A stretch of DNA of 64,000 nt, from the NCBI GenBank assembly GCA_943736015.1, contig OX031065.1, positions 54,290,992 to 54,354,991 on the forward strand, read 5' to 3'. The position numbers and the translations under genes are program-made. Positions 13,501 to 28,500 of this stretch are shown piece after piece; within the stretch, counting starts at the first letter, position 1; each line of letters begins with the position of its first letter. The notes beneath the pieces are model-generated. The model did no database searches. It was not told the origin of the DNA and saw only the letters and a program-made list of their open reading frames with translations. Origin of the DNA: Tridacna crocea (taxonomy: Eukaryota > Mollusca > Bivalvia > Cardiida > Cardiidae).

Positions 13501-16500
13501 AGACATTTTGTTGTGTCATGGGTTTCCGTGTTTTTTTTTTTTTTCACCGAACAATTTTTCATGCGTGTTAATTTCTGGATAGGTATGTTCGCATGATTCG
13601 AGATAGATTTCTCAATAAGGATAAGAACTACATGTAGCATCAAAACCTGTTATTTTATTCACGATAAACAGATAATGGCCTTTTTTGTCCATGTTTTTTC
13701 TTACGTGAGGTCTCGCATGTGATTAACATTTGTTATGCAAATTTCAAGTCTATAAAATGATTTACACAATAATTTACGCGAGTCGGAACACTGATTTCAG
13801 ATAATCTAACGGAAAAAGAGATTTGATTTTCGAGCCACATTTTTCGGCAATATTAAAAGATCGACCAAATAAAATCTTAGGAAGGTTGAAAGGTCACGGC
13901 TTCAATTATTTCCATCGCTACCTCTCGATCACATCACGAGATGTTCATTACCTTTCTTTAATCAACTATATTGACCAATTATCAGCGTAAATTTGTCTGC
14001 AATCTGCTGATTGATGCATAATTTGCAGATTTCAAACAACATGACGGGGGAACGAAAATAGGGGTATTAGCTAATTGTCATCCATTGTGTAACGGGTACA
14101 GGGCGAGTAATAAAGAATGACGCATTTCGATTGGTTGTAAGTTTCCCAGGTAGCCACACCTACCTCTACGACTACTCAACTTTAGAGATTACCCAAAGTA
14201 AACTCGTAATGAATTTCGCCGTTAAAAACAACTAAATTGGGTATTTATATGCTTTACTTTTATTTTCTTTTGATGACCGATATTTTGTTCGATACAGAAA
14301 CGTTCGATCCGATATATCTATCGAACGTAAAATACCGGTTTTCGATATATATCGAGTACCGGTACGGAGCCCTACTTATCAATCACGGAAAATCCGGAAG
14401 TATTACTCAAACCTGTCAGGTTTCAAAAAGAAGAAAAACGATCAGAATAGATCTAATGTGAAAATGTACTGGAAGACTCCAATGATCTTGTCTTTAACTC
14501 TTCACCACAAAATCCCGACTTTTAACAACCCTGAGAAAGAAAGCTTTTGAAAACATTGTGGAAAAAGGCGAAAATGCTGGTAGCCAGCACTTTCTCCTTT
14601 TCCAAATCAAAGTTCAAGATTTGATCCACATTTATTTTGTCGTCTGCAGATGCAGATGCTTTCAGTTTGGACACGTCCAAAATTTTGTCGTTTGGTACAG
14701 AGTTAATGCATCTGTATTGACCGAGGGTCCAGTCTAATCTCATTATCTGGTTGGCTGTTGGACAAAATGGGATTTATTTATGAAAAATTATATGGCGACT
14801 TACTTGATACAATGCATAAGAAAGATGTAGAAAAAAAATCTTTTTTGCCAAAGCTTGGCTAAAAAATATTATTAGTTGTACGGTCAGGTGGCAGGGGACT
14901 TGGAAACTTGTTCACAGCTGTGGTTAATCATGTCGCCCTGAGCCGAAGGCAAGGTGGTTACATGATTCACCACAGCCATGAACAAGTTTCCAAGTCCCCT
15001 GCCACCTGACCTACAACAAATTTATTATTCTGCAAAGTTTTACCCTTTCAAAGCATGCTAAGCGAAATTTTCCTGTTTTATAATTTCATGAATCGAGTAT
15101 GCTGACAAAATAGAAATTCCCTTCTGTGTGCCCCAATTCAATGAAAACTGACGTCACAAAAACGTGCAGTTTGGTGCATAAACGTACAGTCTGGTGATCG
15201 ATCGACGCCGCCATTTTGGATGTTGTGTTGCAAGCGTAGTGATGTTTACGGGGCACTCAAAAGGGAAACTGGTTTTATGTGGTATTTGCCAGGCCAGGGA
15301 ACATGATATATGTTCCCGGGATGTTAATCAATCAGATCAAGAGAAATTTCTTTGCAGTATAATAAACATGCATATTAGTTACAAAAATCATTTGAGCAAG
15401 GGGGTAAATTAAGCCAGCATAAGTACATAATGAACAGAAAAATTATGCCAGATGTGAATGACAGGTTCAACAGCATACACCAAATATGTAACAATTATGT
15501 TAATGTTATATTGATGTGACATTTGGCCTCATTAACCCTTTAACACACAATGACGACTTTGAACGAACCTCAGAAAAACTACTTTTAAAAACATTGTGGG
15601 GAAAGGAGAAAATGCTGGTTACCAGCATTTTCTCCTTTCCCCCATGTTTCCTAACCTTTCATATACAAAAATCATCATTTCAGACATTTTTAATTTGTTG
15701 TCAGCATTGAGCAAGTGCTTTCAATCAAGAATCTCCTAAATACTGTTGTGTGGTGAAGGGTTAAATATGACACTAGTTTTAGGCTCTACATTTACAAAAA
15801 GGAATTAATTCGCAAAGCATAACAGAGTTAATGTGCACACATAAGACATGCAATTTACCTTTTTACCAACCAACAAATTTTAGACCTGTCCAAATCGGAA
15901 GTATTGGACAGGCAACAAACTAAAAGCTGCTAAAATGATAGGATTGTCCTTGAGGGAATAGAAAATATTGCGAGAAAAGGAAAAAATGCTGGTCATCAGT
16001 ATTTTCTCCCTTTTCCACAATATTTTCATCAGCTCTAATCTCCAGGGTTGTTAAAACTCAAGATTGTGTGGTAAAGAGTTCATGCCAAACATTCAATATA
16101 ATCTCCTTATAACATTACCAGCTGCAGAATGTTTTTTTTTTTTTTTTTTTTAATTTCACCTTGCAGTGACCACTTTTGAAAACAGTGTGGCAAAAAACAG
16201 AATATGCTTGTTACAAGCAGTTTCTGCCTTTATCCCAAACTTTTCATTTGTATAAGAATTATCTAAATCATACCTATCAAGGAAAAAATCCATTTTTTAA
16301 ACCACACTGCTTTAACTCTTTACCACACAATCCCGACTTTTAATGACCCTGAGAAAGAAGCCGTTTGAAAACATTGTAGAAAAGGAGAAAAAGCTGGTAA
16401 CCAACATTTTCTCCTTTTCCCATGTTTTTTACCCTTCTTGAAACAATTTTCATTTTTTGAGCCATATTTTCTTTGTTGTCTGCAAATGCTTTCAATTTGG

Positions 16501-19500
16501 ACTGGTCTTCAATTTTGTCGTTTGTTACAGAGTTAAAATACTTTTGGATCAGTCTACAATTTTGTCAGCTGGTAAAGAGTGAATAGATACTGTATATGTG
16601 GATATACTTGCTTTCCAAAAAAAAAAAATGCAATTTTCAAATACTGTCATTTTGCATATGGAAATGTTTAAAAATTCAATATTCCCTATCTGTTGGTATA
16701 CTTATAGTAAAATACCAAAACATGAAAAATTGGAATTTTTCAAATGTGCTAAATCACAAAGTTTTCCACATCGCAAAAATTTTCATTTATACCTCATACA
16801 ACTCTTTAGAGTTCTTTTTGTTGACAACAATACCTGTGCTGTGCCTATATTATAAGCTGAATAAGTTTAAATAAATTCACATTCAAGCATTCCACACATA
16901 TGCATAAATGTTTTAACCCTTACCCAAGCAATCCCTGGTCTTTAAGACCTTTAAAAAGAAGACTTGAAAACATTGTGGGAAAAGGAGGAAATGCTGGTAA
17001 AGGCATTTTCTCCTTTTCAGACAATGTTTTCTAACCCTCCAAGAACAAATTTCAATTCTTAAGTCACATTAAATTTTGTCATCTGAAATTGCTTTCAATT
17101 TGGATCATTCTAAAAAATTTTCATTGGGTAAATAACTTTTAAATAGGAATTATTTTGAATTTGTAGGAAAAACAAGCAAGCATGAACCATCAACCAAAGC
17201 GTAGCAGCTATAGCAAAAACTAGTATGCATACACATCAAAACAGCTTACTCTACTCACACTGTCATGAATACAATGCAATGTACTTTTCCTTTCCTTCCT
17301 TCCTTTTTTTTTTTATCTTTAATCTTATAAAGAGGAAAAATATATTTGAAAACATTGTGGGAAAACTATGAAATGCTAGTAAACAGCAATTTTTCCTTTT
17401 TCCACAGTGTTTTTGTAGGTGTTTTATGAAAAATTTGACACTCTAAGTAACGTAATTTGATATCTGCAACCTATTTACTTGGAGAAATCTTGTATGCAAA
17501 AGCACTAATGTATTCTTACAAATTAGCCTCAATCCATGTTACTAAGCCTTTTTAACTCAGTGTTTTGTTGTCATCTGCCTGAATTTGTTGTAAATGGTAG
17601 TGTGACAAGCATATATACAATCATTTTGATTTAAACCAGTAAAATCCAAATTTTATTGGGACAAGTACAATCTTTGTTCATAAGTTTATAAACATATAAA
17701 AAATAAATTTTTCATAAAAAATATCTCTTTTCATTTTTTAAGAGATAAAATGCATATGAAAGTGTTATTTACTTTTGTGAATTTGAAAAAGTCTAATATA
17801 ACGGGGTCTGGGAACAAATTTAGATAAAACAAAATCTTGTATCTTACGGTCTAAATTTCACAGTGGTCTGTATTGTTGTTGATCTGCAAGTAATTGAAAT
17901 GACAGAATTACTTGCAATCATGTATCAAAGCTCAAGATAAGAGGGAGTGACGGAATTGTGAATCCATTATTTCTCTTCCAAACCCTATGTTGTGGGTACT
18001 CATTAGAATCGTCTCAATGAGACAATTCTAATCAGTTCTCATAACATAGGGTTTATTGGAGAGTAATTAATATTTTCAATTTTGTAATCAAAATCACTCC
18101 AACTATCTGGCGCTCTGATGTATGTAAACACTTGGAAGCAAATGAATTATGCCTAATCAATGAAATAGCTATCTGTTGTTCCCCAGTACATAATTAAACA
18201 TTGCCTTTCAGAATTGAAATTACACATATAAAAAATTATACATTTTGCTCCTAAAATTTCAAGAGTTGAAAAGTCAGTTTGATACATAATATCTCTATAC
18301 AAATGAGTACATGTATGCTAAATCATTGGGTCACCTGATTTCAGATGTTTTATTTTGATTAGGGATTAGTCAGTTATTTAAATTAATGAGCTCTACAAAA
18401 GATTCTGTCAGCTTATCTCAAAGCTAGAAGACCTAGCCTTGACAAAAAAGAAGTCTGCCTAAGAAAGACTAAGCAGGGAGCTATAAATATTACTTAACAT
18501 TAAAATCGTTGTAGAAAGAGACAGTATCCAATACATAATAATACTTTTTTCTAGAAGTAAAAATGATGCTTTTTGTATGAAAGTTGTTTTGAAATCATGC
18601 ATGAACATTTCATATTTAACCAAAATATTTGAAGAAACAAACTAAAACTGAACAAATAACACTACATGAACCAATAAATGCAAAATTTCAGGTAATCATC
18701 AAAAATGCAATGAAAACATGCACTACTTTATTCATGCTACTGTTTTGAGGTTCTAGACTCATTCTAACCAGAAGTACCCTATGAACTGAAAGGATGGAAA
18801 CCTACTGAAAAACTATATACACTAAGAAGAGGCTTTTGTGTATCATGAGACATGTTTGTTTGATAAAACAATTTCTCCTTGGGCTACAATATTGTGATAC
18901 CTGGCATAAAAATGTATTGATTTGTATGAAAGTCTGAAAACATGCCTTCATTGTGTTGGTTGTATTGGGGTTTAATGCCACTTTAACAGCTATTAAAGGT
19001 CATATCATGGCAGTCGATGACGCACATGTGTTTCCTGGCTTTCTCATACCAGTGCTAACACAACTTTCTTTCCAAAGCCACTGACTACTTTTCTCACATA
19101 CTTCAGCAGAGGTGAGAGGTGAAAATACGCTCGATAGAATGTTCGCCTCAACTGGGTAACAAACTCATAACCACCAGGTAATGAGTCCGACAAGCTCACC
19201 ACTGAGCCACCCAGGCCCTTCATTGTGATATTGATACAACTACTGATGATTACATGCTGTTTTATATAAAATCATATGTACTAATTATAAATATATAAAT
19301 GCCAATTTTGTTCTACTGTTATCTTTAAGCAATATCAATATGAGTGAAGTTACATCATACATGTAATCTATGTTACTGCTTTACAGGAAAATAATGAAGC
19401 CCTTATTTAACTCTTAATGACACAATTGCCAGTTTTAATGACCTTGATGCAAAGGACTCTTGAAAAATTAAAAATTGAGGATAAAGAAGAAAATGTCTGT

Positions 19501-22500
19501 AAACAGCATTTTGTTCCCTGGTATCTTAAGAGTTTTCTACTCTTCAACAGACAAATATTTCCACTTAGGCTAAATGTGTCATAAGAATATGTTTTGGGTT
19601 GGATAATTCCAAACTTTTATGTAAATAGTTAAAAATGAAAGTTTGGGTTAATATTCACCAAACATTCTTAATGTTGTTCTGATTCAACACTAAAAGACCA
19701 GACATCTAATTGGCCGAGACATTCCATTTCAGCCATTAGAGATTGTAGTTATCTTGGGCTTTAACCCTTTCCTAAACAAGCCCTGATTTTTACGTGTCTA
19801 CAGTAAAAAACTTTTGAAAACACAGTGGGAAAAGGAGAAATTGCTCGTAACGAGCAATTTCTCCTTTTCTCACAGTGTTTTCTACCCTTTTTTAGAACTA
19901 TCTACCATTTTCTCCAAATCTAAAATTGTCGTCTACAAACTCTTTTGGTTTGGAAGAGTCCAAAATTTGTCGTTTGGGAAAGGGTTAAAATCAGAATTGA
20001 ATTCAGGCTTGGAAAATATGCCTTGGTCGGTAACTATGGAATACTGTATATTATCATACTGCACAAGTTTTGAGTTCTTTTGATTATGCTGATCATACTT
20101 ACATTATTAGATGAAAAATAAATGAATGATGGCCCTCACCTTATGGAAAAGCATCTAGTCTAACTGATACATAATCGATTTTCAAGTTTATCAATAAATT
20201 AATCATAAATTATTTTACATAGTTACATGCAGTTAAACGTGCATGTAGGTCATTAACAGGAAACTTATGTCAGTACATAATTTATCTTTATTCCTTTTAT
20301 AGAACTTATCTTATTGCCAGAAAAAAGCAGTTCACCTTTCAAGACAAAATCAAATTTTTTGACTCATCAACAATGTTAGGAATTGCTGAGGAGAAACTAA
20401 ACATGGCTATTGCTGAGGAGAAACTAAACATGGCTCCAATGATGAGATTTGTTTTTGAAAGAAAACGTTGGTACCAAGTTTTTTCTTCTTTTTTCATGTT
20501 TTCCACAGTCTTCTTCCTCAAGGTCAATACAAGTTGGGATTATGTGGTTTAGGGTTACGGAGTGAAAATCCATGAAAAGAAAAGTAAAGAAGAGAGGACA
20601 GGAGAAGAAGAGGAGAGGAGAGGGAGTTATGAATTGTGTCACGTACAACTAGCAATCTGCCATTCATTACAATAAAGAAAATTTATACAGTCAACCCCTT
20701 AATGGTATTAACATTCATCCATTTGATGTACTGCAGATTGACTGAACCTATCAATCATGGATCAATATTGCTTGTAACACCATTTCTCTTTAAGATACTA
20801 CATCAACCACAAATATTGTACCTTTCACTTCTGTACATGGATACACTGTATGCAAGCCCATCTGACACCGCCAAAGGTCTAGCTGACTGTTTGGGTAGAT
20901 TCATCTCCCCCTCAGTAGTAGCTACCATGTGACTTCTTCTCTTACGCTGTTTAATTAAAAAAAAATAGTTTCATTGAAAGCATAGATAGCTATAATTCGA
21001 TAGAAGTAAGCAGGTTGTTTCAAGATCATTCTTTTTAATCTTGGCATAAGATAGATCTATCAAGTTGGCTGAATACATGCCACCAGTCACATTTACTATA
21101 TTGCCTCTCTGGTAAAAAAAAAACCACTGAGGGAAGAGGAAAGAATGTTGGTTATCATCATCTTCTCCCTATCCCACAAGGATTTCATATGCCTCCCATG
21201 ATAGGATCAGGTAAACATGGGATTGAATGGGCTAAATAGCAAAAATCCAATGCCAAAAAAAGAAGTGTCAAATGACAAAAATTCAATGGAAATGTACATA
21301 TCAATATCAGTGTCCTATTGATTCATCTTTCTAATAAAAAACAAGAGGGCCATGATGGCCCTGAAATCGCTCACCTGAGTTTATTGACCAAACATGCACC
21401 ATCTAGTTTCCCAGTGACCTAGTTTTTTATCAGACATTACCCATCATCAAACACTTTTGAGATATCAATAAGACAAACATTCTGGCCAAGTTTCATGAGT
21501 ATTTGACTGAAAATGTGGCCTCTACAGTGTACAAAAGGTTTTTCTAAGATTTCATCAAGTGACCTAGTTTTGGACCCGACAAATACCCATTATCAAACTC
21601 TTTTGAGACATCACCAAAACAAACATTCTGACCAAGTCTGAAGAGTATCAGGCAGAAAATGTAGCCTCTGGAGTGTACACAAGGTTTTTCTAATATTTGA
21701 CCCATTGACCTAGTTTTTGACTCCACATGACCCATTTTCAAACTCATTCAAGGTATCACCAGGACAAATATTATGAACAAGTTTTAGGAGTATCAAACTA
21801 AAAATGTGTCCTCCAGAGCATACAAAAGGTGTTAATAACATTTGACCTATTGACCCAGTTTTTGACCCAACATGACCCATTTTCAAACTCATCCAAGATA
21901 TTATAAAGGCAAACATTCTGACTAATTTTCAAGAGTGTTGGACTGAAAATGTGGCATCCAGAGCATATACAAGGTTTTTTTAACATTTGACCTGGTGACC
22001 TAGTTTTTAACTCCCAATGACCCATTTTCGAACTCGTCCGAGATATCATCCAGACAAACATCCTGACCAACTTTCATGAGTATCCGACTGAAAATGTGGC
22101 CTCTACAGCGTACAAAAGGTTTTTCTAAGATTTGACCTGGTGACCTAGTTTTTGACCCCACGTGACCCATTTTCAAACTCGTCCGAGATATCATCCAGAC
22201 AAACATCCTGACCAACTTTCATGAGTATCCGACTGAAAATGTGGCCTCTACAGCGTACAAAAGGTTTTTCTAAGATTTGACATAGTGACCTAGTTTTTGA
22301 CCCCACGTGACCCATTTTCAAACTCGTCCGAGATATCATCCAGACAAACATCCTGACCAACTTTCATGAGTATCCGACTGAAAATGTGGCCTCTAGAGCG
22401 TACAAAAGGTTTTTCTAAGATTTGACCTGGTGACCTAGTTTTTGACCCCACATGACATATTTTCGAACTCGTCCGAGATATCATCCAGACAAACATCCTG

Positions 22501-25500
22501 ACCAACTTTCATGAGTATCCGACTGAAAATGTGGCCTCTAGAGCGTACAAAAGGTTTTTCTAAGATTTGACCTGGTGACCTAGTTTTTGACCCCACGTGA
22601 CATATTTTCGAACTCGTCCGAGATATCATCCAGACAAACATCCTGACCAACTTTCATGAGTATCCGACTGAAAATGTGGCCTCTAGAGCGTACAAAAGGT
22701 TTTTCTAAGATCTGACCTGGTGACCTAGTTTTTGACCCCACGTGACATATTTTCGAACTCGTCCGAGATATCATCCAGACAAACATCCTGACCAACTTTC
22801 ATGAGTATCCGACTGAAAATGTGGCCTCTAGAGCGTACACAAGGTTTTTCTAAGATTTGACCTGGTGACCTAGTTTTTGACCCCACGTGACCCACTTTCG
22901 AACATCCTGACCAACTTTCATGAGTATCCGACTGAAAATGTGGCCTCTAGAGCGTACACAAGGTTTTTCTAAGATTTGACCTGGTGACCTAGTTTTTGAC
23001 CTCACGTGACCCATTTTCGAACTTGTCCGAGATATCATCCAGACAAACATCCTGACCAACTTTCATGAGTATCCGACTCAAAATGTGGCCTCTAGAGCGT
23101 ACACAAGGTTTTTCTAAGATTTGACCTAGTGACCTAGTTTTTGACCCCACGTGACCCATTTTCGAACTCGTCCGAGATATCATCGAGACAAACATCCTGA
23201 CCAACTTTCATGAGTATCCGACTGAAAATGTGGCCTCTAGAGCGTACACAAGGTTTTTCTAAGATTTGACCTAGTGACCTAGTTTTTGACCCCACATGAC
23301 CCATTTTCGAACTCGTCCGAGATTTCATCAAGACAAACATCCTGACCAACTTTCATGAGTATCCGACCAAAACTGTGGCCTCTAGAGCGTACACAAGGTA
23401 AAAAGTTGACTACGGACGACAGACACAGCACGATCACAATAGCTCACCATGAGCACTTCGTGCTCAGGTGAGCTAAAAAAAGGTGTCTAAGAAATTAATA
23501 ACTATAACATAAATGTTTCAACCCATTACCACACAATCCCTACTTTTGACAACTCTGAAAAAGAAGCCTATAGAAAACGTGAGAAAAGGAGAAAATGCTG
23601 GTAACCAGCATTTTCTCCTTTTCCCACAATGTTTTTTACCCTTCACAAAACAAATTTCGAATTTTGAGTCACTTTTATTTTTTATTTAATAATTTTGAGT
23701 CACTTTTATTGTCTTCTGCAAATGCTTGCGATTGGGAAAACCTAAAATTTTGTTGTTTGGTATTGAGTTAAAAAACAATTTACAGAAAGAAATGGGATAT
23801 TTTTCTGTTTCTGTGGACTTACTGGTACAGGTTGGGGTTCTTTCCTTCTCATTTCCACCTGGGAAATGTCATCTAAAGCTTCATCCAGTAAATCATCAAT
23901 ATCTTCCTTGTTGTTGTCTTCATCACTCTCATCATCTGTCTCAAGTCTTTGCTTTTTGTATACATAATCAGGCTCACTTTCCTGTGACGAGGAGGAGGAT
24001 GGATGGTATGGTGCTCCACGGTCAAGTTCATCCATTTGATAACTGTTTCCTTCTGTCATGTGGGCCTTGGGCATGATGCTCTCCCTCCGTACAGAGTCAG
24101 GAACAAATGCACTCATGCTAACATCATCATCATCATCGTCAAATTGAGGGTTTCTGATGGAAGAAGGTTGTATATTTGGTCCTCTGTAAGAATCAGGGAT
24201 ACTGGAATCCGTCATACTATCAAAGGAGTCATCAAAAGATTCTTGGGTTTCAGACTGAAGTTCCTCTGACTGGGGGTCATAATCTGTCTCCTCCATGTCT
24301 GTAGGTTCTGTCTCTGTAGTGTAATGGTCCTTTCCAGTGCTGCTGTCACTTTCTGTGCTGGTGTTGTGATCTTTAAATGTCACTTGTTTCAATGATGATG
24401 AAGATGGCTGGCGATTTCTCTCCATGCTTGGCTGTTTGTTGCACATCTGAGACACAAGTTTATACATGCTCGAAGGCTTTTTACTGGCACTTGATGGTTG
24501 TCTGTCTAATACCTTCTGCACTGTAGATTTTTCTTCTCTGTGGTTCAAGTCATAAGCAGCATCACCATCATCTGAAATTTCAAATCCAAGGGCTTGCAGC
24601 TTGCTGTTAAACTCTGGTGAATGAATGTAGAAGCAAATGATGATGAGCACATGCAGTGAAGAAATGATAAACTGAAATGTGATGTTAGATTAGACATGCA
24701 AAGATGATTTTTCATTGTTATCATTATAGTGATGGGTGCATGGATTAGACATTTGTGACCTGTCACTGGAAAAAGAGACAATCTGGGAATTCCATAAATC
24801 AATTAATTGAAAATAGATCAAAGATAGTGCATGTAAATTTAAGTTGATAGTTCAAAAATGATTGTATAATAAGGCAAAATGATAACTTTTCAAACAGAAA
24901 ATATCAAAGTGAAAAGTGTCTACCCTGGTCAGCCTGCGCTATATGCGCAGTCTGAACAAAGTCTATCTTTACTTGTCACAGTTCCCAGATGGTCCCTTTT
25001 TGCATGACAGGTCATATTTATATCTATATTGCAGACCTCAAGTTTAAATGACCCTTGTGGAAAAGGGCTATTGAAAACAGTGTGGGAAAAGGTGAATATG
25101 CTGCTAACAAATATCCTTTGCTTTTCCCAAAACAATTTCTGTAGTTTCATCCAAAGTCTGATCGAAGGTTTTAACAGCCTTAAGACATATGGCTTTTGTA
25201 AGCATTGTAGGAAAAGGAGAAACATGCTGACAACTAGCATTTTCTCCTTTTCCAACAATGGTTTTCTTCTTCTAATATTTAGGATTATCAGTTCAGTAAT
25301 AGTCAATGCTTTCAGTTTGGACATTTCTTAAGTTTTTGTTGAAGTAGTAAACCCGTAATAGAAAACAACTATTTCCGCTATATTATTATCCTACAAAATT
25401 TGCTAAGATTAAAAAAGAGTATTATTGTACTACTTTCATCGAGCCACTTTTTCATTTTTGCCCTTCCTGGAATTATCATTCATATATCTAAAACCACTAT

Positions 25501-28500
25501 ATTTTCATTACAAAGAGATATGATAATTACCTCCCTTTTCTAGAAACTAACACAAGTATCGACAAATAATTTAAAGATAGACATCAAAGGCATTTCTTGT
25601 TGGTTAAAAATTTGCAAAGGTATTATATCTATAAATCTGTCTTTATCAACTGTCAAGAAATTTATGCCATGCTACACTAGAAGTGTTACGGGTCTACTAC
25701 CCTAAATGGTACAGAGTTAATCAGTATACAATTTACAAATAGTGTCTACAAAGGCTTTTAATATGGATGGAAAAAATTTGAGCCATGATTATGGATCCAT
25801 AGCAGCTACTCATGACTTTTTTCAATGACTGTCTTATGAGAAAGATTGGTCCTTTGACAAACAGAAAATAGACCAATAATAAGAAATTTTGGCCCAGGTC
25901 AGCCTGCCTATGTTTCACATCTTAGCAAGCCAAGGGTGATGATCCACTAGGCTATCTAAACACCCTTGGCAGATGGAGCTTGATTTCGACACTCCCATGA
26001 TACGCATAGCCATTGTCATTGGTTGAAGCTAGCTCTAATTGCACGTATCAAATCACTTGTAGCATTTCATCTTTGATAGAAATAGGACAGGGTTACACCC
26101 TTTCGAATAAAAATAGGATACCTCCATGGATGTGTGCAGGATCTGTATTGATTTATTACCGAAATAAACATAGACAAACAATATTTACAGAAAGTTTCAG
26201 TGTGACCAATCAATTATCGGAGGTTTTAGGCTATATTCCAGCACCTGACAATAGAATGTCGAAGTACATCTGTGGTTATTGCTTAATGTTGAATTCTTGA
26301 TGTGGTTTTTAAAATGATATTTCATAGGCTTTAAAAGATGTAAAAGAGAATAATGACCAGCATCTAATGGGGGCATATCTCAGAAATTTCCAAACTGGGC
26401 TTGATCTGCCATGGTAAGATCCAGGTAACTTGGCTTGGAAGATGCCTTTTCGGAGCACGGCTAATTTTTATACTACAGAATTGACTAACTGTTCGTATGT
26501 GTAGCAAATATAAGCGCCCCTTTTTTGCTTATGGTTCTTACACAGTTTTAAAGAAATCTGTTAACTGACCATTGAAAATAACAAAATGACCCAAACCGCA
26601 TGTATAGCAGATGTTTTCATAAGCCAGTTTTTTTTTTTTAAATATTGGGATAGTTATAGAAAAATCTTAAACTAAGAAAATTTTCATTAGTCTCAGTTCT
26701 CTTGCTACCTACCGCAATTGTCTAGATTCTTTTAACTCTTTACCACACAATCTCGACTTTTAAAGATCCTCAGAAGGCAAGCTTCTGAAAACATTGTGGG
26801 AAAAGGAGAAAATGCTGGTAACCAGCATTTTCTCCTTTTACCACAATGTTTTCTACCCTCCCAAAATCAAAATTCCATGTTCATTTCACATTTATTTTGT
26901 AGTTTGCAAGTGCTTTCTATTTAAACAAACCCAAAATGTTGTTGTTTGGTAAAGAGTTAAAACATGATATGGATGGTTTTACAACTACATGGTATTTATA
27001 TACACAAATTTCATAAACAAAGTGACAAAAATTAAATGACATGAGCTTTGATGAGTTTTGATGAGCGTCATATGTTTTCATCAGTATGGTGGGGACAACC
27101 ATAAAACATTAACACATTTGTGAGTTTCTACTGATCCTATAATGAACAACAGACAAAGGTAATGATATTTTGTCATTATGCCTTGTGCAGTTCTTTCATT
27201 ACATGTGCACTTAGATCAGACATGCGCACTTACCCTACAACTACATTAGTATGTATATCTAAACAAGAGGCAGTAGAGTGAAGAAAGTTTTTTGAAGAAA
27301 ATCAAAAACTTTGATGGGAGAGGTTTCATCTAAATAAATGTTCCATTTCATCAGGAATACTATTTACAGGAGAAGAAAAGTGAGATATAGAGTAAATGGA
27401 GAAAATGAGTATAAATCAGTGAATAAAAAATGTAAGTGACCCATTATCATACATATATATGGGTAATTTTCAAAAAAATGAAGTTTTTTTTCTTATTCAA
27501 GCTCAGCTGAATAGCGTTATACTTTTTAAGTTTAATTTTAGCCTAAATTATGTGTTATATTGGCTTAAACCATGATGCAAAGTTTCATGAAAATTGAAGC
27601 ATTCATTCTGAAGTAATGCCGTAAAATATACCCAAATTTGTCCCAAGTGCAAGTTTTAGTGTGACATTTGAAACGTTTTGTCATTTTCAAATTCTTTCCA
27701 AAAGGTACATGTTCCAGTATATCCAAAAACAAACCTTGGGGGTTAAATACTATTATGTAACTCAGAGTTTACAATATAATTTATGTGTTTTTTGTACTGT
27801 TTACCTGTTCTAGGATGGCAATTTATGACCACACCCCTAATAAAAAAACTTGAATGAAAATAACTTGTTTTGAATTTGAATGAATAATATTTCTCACATT
27901 ATTAGCGCCAGATCCATTGCATGTTGTTAATGACAAAGTATAATGTTGCTGGGTTAATTATCAGCTGTTATGTAGCTAGAGCTTTTACTAACATTTTAGA
28001 AATCAGCTTCTCTAATCTGTTACCAAGGTTTGTCCCAAGTGCAACATTTTGTAGTTTTGTTTCCACCATATAATCATACACTGTACAATATGTTATTTTG
28101 ATTTATTTTTCGGATCAGCAAGTCAGGGCAAAGCCATTTGAAGCAATCTTTTACATGCAGTGATGCATGGGCTTCCAACAGGTGGCCAAAACTGATGTCC
28201 CAAGTGCAACACAGTTTTCCATGTTTAATCAGTGCACTATAATTGTCTAACAATACACTTTAACTCCAATGTTATCATTTGTCATTTTTGTTAAAGCATA
28301 TATCTTTAAAATTAATACCTTTTTAATACTGTGAGTAACCATTTTTGCATAAATATTTGAAAATATATGTTTTTTTTGCTAATTGAAATGTTCAGAAGAG
28401 CTTTTTACAGAATGTGAACTTTTTAAGGCAATTATGTTTTCCTGCATTTATTACTTATTGAAAGCAAATGCTAAAACTTTCAAAACTTGAACTTAAACTG

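Noticed and set aside
21998-23349. Series of 71-residue open frames (MVRMFVWMISRTS...) on the minus strand
   Set aside because: They recur every 145 bp because the tandem unit is 145 bp; 145 is not a multiple of three, so no continuous repeat protein is possible.
21400-23398. CRISPR-like regular array
   Set aside because: Units are 145 bp contiguous tandem repeats without spacers, in a eukaryotic intron.
24003-24269. Open frame of 88 codons on the plus strand
   Set aside because: Antisense shadow of anillin exon 12.
28351-28380. Origin or iteron interpretation of the TGTCCCAAGTGCAAC repeats as a replication origin
   Set aside because: Terminal inverted repeats and TATATAT flanks show a transposon context; nothing supports a replication origin.
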